This document shows, in pieces, positions 12,815-25,510 of a DNA stretch of 64,000 bases. The first letter of the stretch is position 1, and every line of letters starts with the position of its first letter. Origin of the DNA: Adiantum capillus-veneris (taxonomy: Eukaryota; Streptophyta; Polypodiopsida; Polypodiales; Pteridaceae); the NCBI GenBank assembly GCA_014529385.2, contig CM043945.1:141338241-141402240 (forward strand), read 5' to 3'. The notes beneath the pieces were generated by a model. The model made no database searches. It was not told where the DNA came from and was given only the letters and a program-made list of their open reading frames with translations. The position numbers and the translations under genes were made by a program.

Positions 12815-13594
12815 GGAGATTAATTATAGTTGTAGCTGTTTGAGAGCTATAAATCCCTACATAGTAGCAAAATCCAATTTGGGAGGCTTTGAGGAGTAAG
12901 TTGAGGGCGAGTGCAACTTGCCGACAAGGGGGTAAAGAGGGGCCATGCCCTCGCTGAAGGCAACGCCGTTTTACTAGTAAAAATAAAGAATCCTTTGTTT
13001 ATCCTTTCAAGGTGAGAAAAAATACACTTGAAGAAATCCAAAGCCTTAATTGCTTCTCACCACACATCTTGAGGTTGACTACACTTTTTTGAGGTGCAAT
13101 TGTCATCCCCAAGTAACAAATCACCACTCACCTCATGTGTGTGCGTGAAGAGTGGAGGTAAATATCTATGGATTACCCCCTTTTGCGTGGGGTCACCACC
13201 TTATTTCAACAAGCAATGGTCTATCCTTATCATTAAGCATCTTTAATGTAGACAAAAAACATCAAATCAATTTGTACCCTAGCTTTTCACATAAGAATAA
13301 CTTTACACTAGAGTCATGATCCTATAGTCCATGTCCTCATGAGTCATGACCCTTTCAACTTCTTAGGGACAAGCACAAGAGAGTTGGAAAAAGTCTAATA
13401 TCTAAGCTATTTTTCCTCAATCCTTATGATATATAATTTCTTATATGAGGCAATGCCTAAGGCTCATCTACACGGTTAGTGCGTCGAAGGTGGAATGACC
13501 TACACGGATAACACGTCGGGGATCTTGCCTTGGCTTGGCCTAAACACCTAATGCTAGGCATCGAAGAGACGTGGAACCTAAATTGGTATGGTTG
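12811..13594. other. Spacer without recognised feature
   Basis: Only short open frames lie here. I see no domain, no repeat longer than ~15 bp and no RNA gene. Confidence 0.35.
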
Positions 13595-14442
13595 GTGTTG
13601 ATACCCTACCACCTGCTGGTATTTGGAATCCCAAGTAGTAATATCTTCCTAAGAATACTGATGTTTTCTTTATTGACATCCCATAAGTGAGCCAGTTGTT
13701 TGTATGACTGATAATTGGTGTAGTGAGGAGGTTCAATGAAACGAAGAGCAACATCTGGATTTTCAACATTGTTGTCCATTTGCAACCACTTGGGTCTAGA
13801 TGGTAGCTCCATTTATAACTCACTTGAGTACTGTAAAGGAGTAACCACAACTAAGAGTCACTTGGGTGTAAATGGTAACTCCATTTATAACTCACTTGAG
13901 TACTGTAAAGGAGTAACCACAACGAAGAGTTGTCCAAAGGCATAACCAGTTTTCAAATCTTCTGAAGGTACTGGAATAATGCAAGGAAAACTTGGCGTAA
14001 CTTTCCATGCAGTTGTGAGCCATTTTCTACTCGCCTGAGTATCTTGAAAAGTTCATAGATAGGGAGTGTCCTCGTGTTAGAATTCTGAATAGTTTGGAAC
14101 ACAAAGAACTACATGTTTATCCCTAATGAAGGTTACTTGCCAACATACTTTGTCAGCACACCTGGTGAGTCCTTGACATATGAAAGTATTGACACAATCT
14201 CCAACCTCACCACAACAGGTGTTCAAAGTCGAAAATCGTACGTACTTAAGCAAATTCTAGAATAGGGAGAAAATCATCTATTCAAAAATGCGTTCTGCTA
14301 ACGTATGCTCTTAGCAGATCCTTTAGCACAAGATTACTCTTTGTAATCTGCCTATCCCCTTGGATAACTAACAGTATTGAGGTGTGTTTTCCTCACGGTT
14401 TATAGACAGTCGGCCCAGATGACTGGTAAACGGGGAATCACA
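13595..14442 (-). repeat. Dispersed Gypsy-associated repeat, copy 1
   Basis: This stretch is homologous to 38818-39455, from AGTAATATCTTC(C/T)TAAGAATAC to GGTAAACGGGGAATCACAGT. The other copy lacks part of the middle. An inner 57-58 bp block (CTTGAGTACTGTAAAGGAGTAACC) is duplicated at about 13823 and 13889. On the minus strand one frame reads HLWDVNKENISIL. In the other copy this leads into a Gypsy polyprotein end and an LTR, so I treat it as the 3' part of a Ty3/Gypsy element. Confidence 0.65.
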
Positions 14443-14660
14443 GTCTAAGTTGCATTATTTGCTATTCGAGAGACGTATAATACGCAAATAATGGGCGTAT
14501 TATTTGTTTATCTAAATTATACGACGTTATTATATGGTGCCACATCATCATAAACGGCCAAGCGTATAACTTCTTGGTTTTTCGATCGAAAAACTTTTCG
14601 AACAAAATTATTTTCGATCAAAAATTATAACGATCGAATATGTTAGTATATATAGCTAGT
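14443..14660. repeat. AT-rich segment with TCGATCGA palindromes
   Basis: It contains TTTTTCGATCGAAAAA and related CGATCAAAA, CGATCGAA words, plus GCGTATTAT and ACGTATAAT pairs. A segment of the same style lies at 34258-34450. The content suggests a MITE remnant, but no clear ends were found. Confidence 0.35.
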
Positions 14661-14662
14661 GA

Positions 14663-15256
14663 GTACTCCGATAGATTCCAAAGATGAAAAAGAGCATGAA
14701 GGTCATGTACGTAAAGAACTTCATCTTCTACGCCAACATCAGTTATATGCCAAGATGAGTAAATGTGTGTTTTCCATGCCCGAAGTTAGTTATCTTGGAT
14801 TTATAATAAACCCTGAAGGAATCTTAGTAGACCCCACAAAGATTAAGGACATAATAGATTGGCCACAACCCAAGACGGTCAGTGAGATTCGAGGATTCTT
14901 GGGCATTACAGGATGGTATAGAATCTTCCTCAAAGATTATGCAGTCATCGGCGCACCCTTGATGCAGCTACTAAAAAAGACAGCCAAACTTACATGGGAA
15001 AAAGAACAGGAGGACCGTTTCCTCAAACTAAAACAAAATCTCACATCAGCCCCTGTACTCAAACTTCCTGACTTCACTCAAGAGTTTGAAGTAGTAACAA
15101 ATGCCAGTGGTCTTGCTATAGGAGGAGTCTTAAACCAAGAAGGCAGACCAGTCACCTTTACTTCTCGGAAATTAAGAATCCATGAGTTGAATTATCCAAC
15201 TCATGATTTGGAACTCCTAGCCGTCATCCATGCTCTTAAACTTTGGAGGCACCAAA
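14663..15256 (+). pseudogene. Ty3/Gypsy RT-RNase H fragment
   Basis: The frame carries the end of the RT domain (SKDEKEHEGHV, LYAKMSKCVF, EVSYLGFIIN), the connection (IRGFLGITGWYRIF, APLMQLLKKTAKLTW) and the start of RNase H (GLAIGGVLNQEGRPVTFTSRKL, split here only by frame, then NYPTHDLELLAVIHALKLWRH). The first RNase H catalytic Asp is changed: the family's DASG reads NASG. The fragment starts abruptly and stops at KLWRHQ, where AT-rich sequence begins. The matching downstream region (RNase H end, integrase) occurs separately at 47856, but nothing proves that the two belong together. Confidence 0.9.
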
Positions 15257-16229
15257 TGATCAAAAAAGTAATTTGTAAAAAAATAAAACAATTTGAATTA
15301 AATAAAAATAAAAATTCAATAGAATGTAAGTTTTGTGATTCAAATTTATGAATTTGTTTTAGAAAAATTAGTAAATAGTTGAAAGTTTGTATTTTGTGAA
15401 GAGTTTAATCTCTCACCTGAAACAAACTGTAATTATAAGAATCACTTGTCAATGCGTTCAATTAATTGACACTTGAAAGTGACTAATAAAAAAAAAGTAG
15501 GATATTATCATTGTGTGTAGAGTGTACTCTCACATGAGATAATTAGTTTAAAAATATAATTACCTAAAAATTAATTTTATGTAATTTAAAGTTCGATTTT
15601 GATGTGTAGAGATTTTCTCTCACTTCAAAATGAATATAATGAAACAAAATTATATTTTTACATTTTGTGTAGAGCTATTCACACTGTTATGCTCTCACTA
15701 GAGTAAAAATTTAGAAAAAACATGTCCAAAAATATTGATTTTCTCTTATCTTTATTTGGACTGCAAAATCTACAGTGCTGTGTGAGAGCATACACATGCT
15801 CGCATTGTAGATAGATAATCGCTTAAAAATCTATGGTAAAGTGTAAGAACTTTTTGTTCGCACTTTACAGAGATACAATAATTATCAAGTATTGTAAGTG
15901 ATTATCGTTTTGACATTTAAAAATGTCACTTATAGCTCTTGTATATATAACAATTTATAATGATAATCATTTTAATACTTGATTTAATTGTAATTATTGA
16001 TTATAGTAATGTGTTAAAGCTACAAGCTTGCACTTTAGATAAATCGATACAATTTATATGTAATCCAATGGTATTGTTTTTTATTATTGTATTTTTGTTC
16101 AATCATTGTTTTTAATTATTTTAATTTCGTTCAATCATTGTTAGTTAAATTAATTTAATTTTTTAATTGATTTTGATTATGAAAATGATCATTGACTTTG
16201 TTTTTACTAGCAAATTACTTTTGTGCATC
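15257..16229. other. AT-rich region with serial small hairpins
   Basis: Small imperfect palindromes of the type GTGTAGAG...CTCTCAC recur at about 15396, 15515, 15605, 15665 and 15780, roughly 60-120 bp apart, in very AT-rich DNA. The region lies directly upstream of the hAT BED exon. It may be the 5' subterminal region of that transposon, where transposase binding repeats are expected, but I found no terminal inverted repeat. Confidence 0.4.
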
Positions 16230-16442
16230 ATGGTGAAAAGACAAGAGTGGAGTTATGTGCATGAGTTGAAAGCTGGGAGAAATACATCTTGACTTAAATG
16301 TAAATCTTGTGCCCACGAGTTCAGTGGTAATGCAAATAGAATTAAAGAGCATTTATTGAAAGTCCATGGCAATGTTGAAAAGTGCGGGGCACCACCAAAA
16401 GATATTCATGAAAAATTTGCCATGTATTCTCGTACATTATGA
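16230..16442 (+). pseudogene. hAT transposase N-terminal exon (BED zinc finger)
   Basis: From ATG at 16230 the frame reads a BED-type zinc finger: W-S-Y-V-x-E-L near the start, then C-K-S-C, F-x-G, R-I-K-E-H and a final H-G. The C-x2-C and H-x4-H ligands are intact. A TGA at 16290 interrupts it. The terminal TGA (16440-16442) is formed at the junction with the inserted long-TIR element. The DUF659 and hAT dimerisation parts continue at 22321-24222. BED domains bind DNA and sit at the N-terminus of hAT transposases, so this is the head of the same gene. Confidence 0.8.
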
Positions 16443-16606
16443 AAAATATGGACTCTCCTAGGGCCCTTTTGATTAGGGAAGGGTTAGTTGAGGACTAATG
16501 AGAGGGCTCTTGGGATATCACCTATAGCCTAAGGAGAGATAGGGGGGTAGCCTATTTGTCCCCCTCTTCAATGCTTGATTCCTAGAGAGAAAGGGAAGGT
16601 GGACTA

Positions 16607-16637
<31 letters not shown>

Positions 16638-16870
16638 GGGGGGGTAAAAAGGGAGAAAGAGGTGTCATAAAGCTTAGAGAGGGACCCTTGACAAAAAGGG
16701 ACCCCAAAAGAAAAATTGCACAGGTCAAAAAACCCTAAAAATTTTGAGTTTTTTGAAAAGTTTCAAAAATGACCGTTTCCCCTCCAAAATTGCCCAAAAC
16801 ATAACCAAACATCAAAAAGTCACTTTTTCTCTCCAAATTCCCTCTCTCCCACAATCTTCTCTCCCCTACC
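16441..16870 (+). repeat. Left long terminal inverted repeat
   Basis: This arm pairs with 21890-22320. It contains a poly-G run of ~35 bases (16609-16645) that the other arm lacks. Beyond 16870 both arms become CT-rich, with repeated CCACCATAGCC words on this side (about 16900-17165). Confidence 0.7.
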
Positions 16871-17284
16871 CCCTCCCCTCACTTCCTCTCTGCAGTCAGC
16901 CCCACCATAGCCAAAATTTCACTCTCCATCTTCTCTAGCTCTCCCTCCCCTCCCCCCTCCATTCTCTCTGTGCTGTGCAGCCCACCATAGCCCAAAGCTC
17001 ATCACTATCCTCCTCTTCAGTTGTCCCCCCTCCCTCTCCTCACTCTCTCTACAGTCAACCCCACCATAGCCAAATGCTCACTCTCCATCCTCTCTATCTC
17101 TCCCTCCCCTCACCCCTCCATTCTCCACAATGCAGCCCACCATAGCCCAAATCTCATCACTATCCCACCATAGCCAAAAGCTCACCCTCCATCCTCTCTA
17201 TCTCTCCCTTTCTCCCCTTCATTCTCTCTCTACTGTGTAGACCTCACTATCCTTCTCTCCAACCCTCACCCCCCTCCCCCTTCC

Positions 17285-18143
17285 CAATCTCTCTCTACTG
17301 TGTGGCCACCTGACCTCTTCTCAAGCATGTCCACCCATACCACGCATAGATGGCCGAAGTTGGAGATACAAAAGGTCATACTGCACAACACAAAGAGCTC
17401 GAAGGTGGAATGGATCCCACAGGTATTTAGCAAGGCTCATGGGTCTACATGCAACCGTTCAGTGTTGGTCCTCATGGAGTACAATGTCGAGGCATACTGG
17501 AACGCCATTGGAAGTGAAGACTGATGGCTTTCAAAAAAAAATCTGGAATGGTGTCTATCACTCAACATGCATATAGTGTACCTGAGATCCATTTGCAGAG
17601 AGCTTCAAACCAATTTGCACCTCATTGTAAGTCTAATGCTAAGTCATCTTATGGATATGTCCTCTTTAATTTGCATGTGTTCATATTTTTTGACAACGAT
17701 ATTTGTGAACGTATTTTTTTATCCATCTTACTTGCAAAGCAACCGCTTGAATGCCTCTCGAGTACCTTTATGGTTGTGCATGCTATAGATAAGAACTAAT
17801 CTATATAACTCAACAATGTATACTAATTTAAAATATAGTAGCTAACACCATATTTGTCGTATTACAGGATGTTATTGTAGTGGATGCTTGGGCTCAACTT
17901 GGTTTGGTGTCAAGTGGAAAGTGCGACTTCTCCAATCAGAACCTCATTCTAAACATTCTTTTTTTGGTGTGTATACTTGTGGATATGGAGGTCCATGGAG
18001 TTATCAATGATGAGACAAGCCTTGCTAAGAGCATATCAATTGCCTCAGTCTATATTCCATTCAATGTATTTGATCCAGTACATAACATCCCAAGCTATTA
18101 TTGTAGACAAGCTACAAACTTTGTAATGAAAGTACTTGAATAG
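17285..18143 (+). other. Possible captured gene fragment inside the long-TIR element
   Basis: Open stretches at 17300-17524, 17524-17799 and 17880-18143 have a less repetitive composition than their surroundings. They read WPKLEIQKVILHN...YNVEAYWNAIG and DVIVVDAWAQLGLVSSGKC in the forward frames. I do not recognise a family. Candidate splice sites exist (for example CAG just before GATGTTATTG near 17866), so these could be exons of a captured or host gene. Evidence is weak. Confidence 0.25.
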
Positions 18144-18397
18144 AAAGCACTCTTGTTTCATTACATTTTTGTCCACTCTAGTTAATCTTCAACTATATGA
18201 TGTTGTGCTTGTGATCAATTTTTGTTTCATCTAATCTTGTATGTGTATTGTGCTTCCTGCCAAATTTTTGGTGCTCATAAGTGATTGATCAAGTAAATTG
18301 ATTTTTTGGTAGCAAGTACACCTTTGCAATGTGCCTGCATGTAGATCTAGTAAGCCATCTGACCTCAAAGGTCAGGTTTGATTCATTTTCTGTTGTA

Positions 18398-18711
18398 TGA
18401 GCACTTAGAGTTTATCTCAAAATGGTGGCAAGATTTAAATTCTTAGAAGAATCCCATACTCAAGACTAATCTAAGCAAGATAGAGCAATCATATTTCCTT
18501 GCGTTGCAGGCATAGACATGAACCTCCTTTGGCATTGAACAAACATTTAGTTCATGAGCACTCAGAGTTTATCTCAATATATTTGGCAGGCTTCAAATTT
18601 TTGAAAGAATATACTCAAACCTAATCCAAGAAAGATAGAGCAATCATATTCCCTCATGTTTGCAAGCACACACATGAATCCCCTCTTAGCATTGTGCAAA
18701 CACTTCATTCT
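18398..18711 (+). repeat. 157-bp tandem duplication
   Basis: Two diverged copies start at 18398 and 18555 with TGAGCACT(T/C)AGAGTTTATCTC and share AAGATAGAGCAATCATAT. Confidence 0.8.
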
Positions 18712-18869
18712 ACCTTTGCCATCAATAATGCAATGGCATGCTATTATGTTGTATTTGATATGAGTTTGTGTAAGTTCAACCATAACCTTGTGTTCTTTGA
18801 AATCCCCAAGGAAAACAGAGTATGAAATCAAAATAAAGAAAAGAGAACGAACAAACAAGATAGAGATAG

Positions 18870-18870
<1 letters not shown>

Positions 18871-18915
<45 letters not shown>

Positions 18916-19080
18916 CATAGATAGATGGAGGATAAACAAACAGAAAGACGGATAGATATAGATAAATACATTAATAGATAAATAGATAGATAGATAGATG
19001 GATAGATAATTCGATAGATAGATACATAAATACATAGATAGATACACATGCAAATAAAAAACACAAAGATAGATAACTAG

Positions 19081-19145
<65 letters not shown>

Positions 19146-19155
19146 GAGAGAGAGA
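18871..19155. repeat. Compound microsatellite (TA)n, (GATA)n, (GA)n
   Basis: (TA)n at 18871-18911 is followed by GATA/GATAAATA-type repeats (about 18922-19080) and (GA)n at 19086-19155. Translations give artefactual [12 protein letters not shown] and LSLSLS frames. Confidence 0.9.
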
Positions 19156-19459
19156 CCCTTTTGGAACTCAAGGGCATTGCCTCTTTATTGAGGATACACT
19201 TTTATGATGGACAAATGACATGATACATGGATCAAACCCAAGACAAGTTATTCCTTGTATTGATTGCTAATTGAGTATGCATCATGCATACATTGAGCCA
19301 TCTGTAGTAGCAGAGAATGAGTAGAGAATGCATCATGCACATGGTGAGCCATTTATAGCCATTTGTAGTAGAGGGTGAGTTTGCTTTTTCTAGGTATATC
19401 ATATGAGCTATAGTTTTGTAAAATGCTTCTTTGGATGGATGTTCATGGTTATCTTGTAA

Positions 19460-20110
19460 GCCCAAGGCCACCATGCCCAAAACTAAGCAAGCACAAAGAG
19501 TAGGAGGCAACGCAGGGGGTGCATAGGCCTTGGGAAGCCCAAAGAAAGCCTGCCACAAGGGAGCGCATTTGGGCCTTCCATAGGTCTATGGAAGGCCCAA
19601 ATGCGCTCCCTTGTGGCAGGCTTTCTTTGGGCCTCCCATGCCCAAAACTAAGCAAGCACAAAGATTAGGAGGCAAGGCAGGGGGTGCATAGGCCTTGGGA
19701 GGCCCAAAGAAATCCTGCCACAAGGGAGCGCATTTGGGCCTTCCATAGGTCTATGGAAGGCCCAAATGTGCTCCCTTCTGGCAGGCTTGACCTATGGAAG
19801 GCCCAAATGCGCTCCCTTGTGGCAGGCTTTCTTTGGGCCTCCCAAGGCCTATGCACCCCTTGCCTTCCAAAATGCTTCTTTGGATGGATGTTGTTGGTTA
19901 TCTTGTAGTCCCAAGGCAACCATGCCCAAAACTAAGCAAGCACAAAGAGTAGGAGGCAAGGCAAGGGGTGCATAGGCCTTGGGAGGCCCAAAAAAAGCCT
20001 GCCACAAGGGAACACATTTGGGCCTTCCATAGGTCTATGGAAGGCCCAAATGCGCTCCCTTGTGGCAAGATTTTTTTGGGCCTCCCAAGGCCTATGCACC
20101 CCCTACCTTG
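19460..20110. repeat. Three large fold-back hairpins in tandem
   Basis: Three near-perfect inverted repeats share the loop CCATAGGTCTATGG: about 19530-19640, 19684-19860 and 19965-20105. Each arm (55-70 bp) contains GGCCCAAATGCGCTCCCTT and CTTTGGGCCTCCCA. The middle one carries an extra partial arm. Each is preceded by the same leader ATGCCCAAAACTAAGCAAGC (about 19468, 19639, 19922). No coding meaning is evident. A transcript would fold into miRNA-precursor-like or siRNA-producing stems. Confidence 0.85.
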
Positions 20111-20526
20111 CCTTCTCTTTGTGCCAGCTTGATTTGGCATGGTTGACATGGTCCTACAGGATGTTCAAACTTCACGCAACCATGCAATAATAGCTATCTC
20201 ATACCATGGCACGTTGCAAGCCCCCCTTTGATTTTCAGGATAGTGCCCCATAGTGTGTATGCTGTGTTTTGGTCTCGAAAGAAAAAGGGGGTGCTTTGCT
20301 TGGTTGTACAAGACACTTTTTAGTCTCACAAAGGCCTACTAGTGAAACAGAGCTGAAGCAAATGGCCATAACATCCAAAAAAAGGAGAGATACAGAGAGA
20401 GATAATTGATTCTTAAAGAAGCTACCCATAAAGGAGCCAATATTCTATTAGTACAAATCACTACTCTATAAGTTTATGCAAAAAATAATTGATCATACAT
20501 GGCTAGCTAGCTGTAAGCAAAGAGAT

Positions 20527-21889
<1,363 letters not shown>

Positions 21890-22320
21890 GTGAGAGAGAC
21901 AAAGAGGAGACATGGAGAGAGAGAAAGGGATTTTGGAGGCAAAAAATGATGTTTTGATATTAGAATAGGTTTGGGGTCACTTTTTGGGGGGAAATGACTA
22001 CTTTTGAAAATTTCAATAAATTTCAAATTTTTAGGGTTTATTTTTGGCCGGGTTTTTTAAAAAACCTTAAAGGTGGGGTTCTCTTTTTGTACAAGGATCC
22101 CTCTCCCTCTTTATGACACCCCCTTTTCTCTAGGAGATGCTGAAAATCTAGAGAGAGAAGGTAGCCTCCTAGTCACTACTTACCCCATCTTTTCTAGGCT
22201 TGAAGGATAGAAAATGACCCACCAAAATAGCCCCCATCATTTCCTTTGTCTCCCTTAATCACAACATACTTCCTTAAAATTAGGGATTCTTACAAGGCCC
22301 ATGGAGAGTCCATATTTTTC
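21890..22320 (-). repeat. Right long terminal inverted repeat
   Basis: This is the reverse-complement partner of 16441-16870. It ends CATATTTTTC at 22320, next to AATGAAAGTAAAG of the hAT gene. Confidence 0.7.
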
Positions 22321-24222
22321 CTAATGAAAGTAAAGTTGATTCTTGCAGCTAAACATAAAGGTGATGTTTCTAAAGATATTCATGCACATATTGAACCATC
22401 TGTATGCAATGAGACAACAGAAGAGGTGTGTACCACTCAAGTAAACGATCAAAATTCTCAATTGAACCCTCTTCATGGACATGCTTCTACATAAGGAGGA
22501 TCAATTCCAAGCACAAGCAAATCTGACAGAGCGTCATCCAATGGACAGACAGTGTCTAAAGCATTAGGTAAACAATGGTTGCTTGAGTTTCATTTAAAAT
22601 GGACACAAGCATTTGTTGCGTGTGGCATATCGTTCAATGCTATGCGCAATCCAATATTTCAAGATGCTTTGATGACTACAGCCAAAAAAGGATTTGTGCT
22701 TCCTGACTATAACAAGCTGCGAATTGAATATCTTGATAAAGTCAAAGACAGTACTGAAGTCATTCTCAAACGCACAGTTCTAGAGTTTGTTCCAGTATAT
22801 GGGTGCACCATAGCATTGGATGGATGGACTAACTGTCATAAAAAACCTTTAATCAATGTAATGCTTATTAACCCTAGAGGGGCTATGTTCGTGGAAGCAA
22901 TTGATAGCTCATTGAAAGAGAAGACTATCACCTACCTAGCAGGGGTGTATGAGCGTGCAATTGCAAAGGCAGGTGGACCAAACAATGTGACTGCTATTGT
23001 CACAGATAATGAGGCCAACTACAAAGGAGCAGGAAGAGCTATTCAAGTCAAGTATCTGGAGATTTCTCGGGTACCATGTGCAGGCCACACTTTAAATTTG
23101 CTTTTAGAAGATATTGGTAAAATGGCATGTGTGAAGAAAACTTTATTCGATGCAAATCATGTGGTGGAATTCATTAGAGAACATCAATTTTCATATGCTC
23201 TTTTTTGAACCAAGTCACCAAATAAAGCTTTGCAAATATTTTGCGCGACAAGGTTTGCTACGGCATACTATGTTCTTGTTGTTTTGCAAGAGTTGAAGCC
23301 TCCATTGATGGAAACCTTAGCAGATAGAAGATGGGATGGATGTCTCAGCAAGTATCCACGTTATCAGGAAGGAGTTGGTCGATGTGCGCAAATAGTAAAC
23401 TCGCCAGTCTTTTGGCGTAATGTAGAAAGAATAGTAACCGTGTCAAAGCCATTTGTAGATATTTTGAGAGCACTTGACACAGATTCTTTTATTTTTGGTC
23501 GGGTCTACTGGTATATGCCAAAGGCTATACGCAAGCTAAGAGAAAATGTCAGTTTTGGTGCAAAGGATAAAGATACCATGATTACAATTGTTAACAAGCG
23601 TTGGGTGCAGTTTCATACGCCATTGCATGGTGCGGCTTTTGTATTGGATCCTAAGTTTCAAATGCATCAGCAATCTGCCAACAAAGAAGTTATGTCCGAC
23701 TTCAAAACAGTGAGCTCCGAACTCTTAGGGCACGAAGATGGAAAAACAGGTTTTCATTAGCGAGTAGATTATGCCAACAGAACTGGTATGTTTTAGGATC
23801 TGTGGCATAAAGATGCCATTGAGAAAACAAGTGCACCTTTATGGTGGAAGGAGTATGGTGGAGAGAAAGTCGAGTTGCAACACATTGCAGTTAGAGTTTT
23901 ATCAGTAGCTGCATCAAGTGGAAGTTGTGAGCGAAACTGGTCAGCATTCGACTTTGTGCACACTAAAAAGCGAAACAGACTTCATACTAAACGGGCTGCT
24001 GATTTGGTGTATGTTTTTTGCAATATGAAACTTATTTATAAGCCTCAAAACATTGCAACTAGAGCCGCTCAAAAGCAATATGGAGTCTTCCAAACGCATA
24101 AAGCTATTTCTGCGGAAGTTGATGATGATGATGATATGGAATGGGAGATAGTTTCAGAATGCTCAGATATGGACGAAGTAGATGATATAGTTGCAGTTTT
24201 TCAAGATGGAGATGATTTGTGA
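22321..24222 (+). pseudogene. hAT transposase body (DUF659 and dimerisation domain)
   Basis: One continuous frame encodes the catalytic part of a hAT transposase. It has a DUF659 segment with the catalytic Asp in ALDGWTN (~22816), then AIVTDNEANYKGAGR with the second Asp, the PCAGHTLNLLLEDI insertion motif with C-x2-H, and a C-terminal dimerisation region with SGSCERNWSAFDFVHTKKRN. The RNase H-like D, D, E residues and the C-x2-H are all intact. Four premature stops lie in frame: TAA 22492, TGA 23206, TAG 23758 and TAG 23794. No frameshift is needed over 1.9 kb. The natural end is TGA at 24220-24222 after an Asp-rich tail (VDDDDDMEWE). The N-terminal BED exon lies 5.9 kb upstream across the long-TIR insertion. 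Confidence 0.9.
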
Positions 24223-24301
24223 GAGTACCATTGTAATACTTACTCAACAAGTTTTTGTATATGATGAAAGAAAGTGTTATCTCGTTGTCGTTCACATCAA
24301 A

Positions 24302-24350
<49 letters not shown>

Positions 24351-24515
24351 ACACACATATTCACTCACACTCAAATATAAACTGCCGATAATATCTTGTC
24401 GAATAAAAATTACATAAAGTCGATGTAGGTTTGAAATTACAACAAGGTTCTGGGAAATTACTCAATCGAAAAGAGTTTGATATAATTTTGAGATTACAAA
24501 GAGCTTCTGAGTGAC
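24223..24515. repeat. Spacer with (CT)n tract
   Basis: (CT)n at 24302-24348 is followed by CACACA. Nothing else is recognised. Any 3' terminal repeat of the hAT element should lie here but was not identified. Confidence 0.6.
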
Positions 24516-25280
24516 TTATGAGTTTGATAGATTTGCTATAAGTTTTTCTATGGTAAAATATGTAATTCCTAGCTCAGGGGATGGTTGAGCAACATCTTTA
24601 TGTGAAGTGGTAGTATCATCTGGCAAAGGTCCATACAATGATTCATATCGTTGAAGCTTTGCTTGTGCATCACTTAACTCTATTTCAAGCTCAAGAATAC
24701 GGCCATGAAGCATGTCCGGTGTTTCTCCTTGGCTGGCAAGGTCTTGTCCTTGGCTAGCTAATTTAGTCAGTGTCTCTGGCTCTTCAGGAAGTAAAACAAT
24801 AGGATGCTTGCGAGGAGGCATTGGATTATTTTGCATTGCGTGCTGCCACCTTTTTTGCAATGCGTCCACGTCCAACGCCAGCGGTGCCTGGACGATCTTA
24901 CCAATCCACTCTCTTCAGCAAAACATATCGAACATAGCATTGCTGTATAAAGTAAATTGCTACTTGGTTGTTGTTTGGTAGGCATCTCTCTTGTCGTATA
25001 AACCTTTGCAGCAATACATGTGCCAGTCCTTTATGTTGCAAATCAGAGAGCTTTAACGGAGTTGTATCTTTTGCATTGCCACTTATTTGAAATAGTTGAT
25101 GGCGTACAAAGTGATTAGGGCAAAGCTTTTTTCACTCTTTAAGGGTTAATGGTTCGCCCTGCAACTCAGATTCATCTTCTTCAATGTTGGCAATAGTAGA
25201 AAGATCTGCTTGTCCACATCTAACTTGTTCTTCTTTAAAAATTGCTTGAGCTTTAGCGTGGTTGAGTTCTTCTTCCACAT
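24516..25280 (-). pseudogene. C-terminal exon(s) of the kinase-like pseudogene
   Basis: Downstream of the kinase-like frame, a coding-like stretch starts after a good acceptor (ATATGCAG, at 25281). It reads an acidic segment (ANIEEDESELQGEPLTLKE), a TGA at 25132-25134, a segment with SDLQHKGLAHVLLQRFIRQERC, then a single +1 frame change near 24898. The second frame has VDALQKRWQHAMQNN and a coiled-coil-like stretch (GRILELEIELSDAQAKLQ) before the stop at 24516-24518. I recognise no family. The link to the kinase is inferred from strand, spacing (230 bp) and the acceptor site. It might instead be a separate gene relic. Confidence 0.45.
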
Positions 25281-25510
25281 CTGCATATCAGGTGAACATG
25301 TCATTACTTTTAAATACCCATTCAATTAATTTGACATTGGACAGTATATCGAATAACAAACATAGAATTCTTGTTCAATTAAACATACAATAAAATCTGA
25401 CACCAAAAGGAAAACAATGATGAAATCATGAGACTGTGTTTTCATTAATCATCAGGCTGGTCGTAAGCCAGATGTCATTACAATGTTGTAACCCACTCTA
25501 TGGGCACCAT

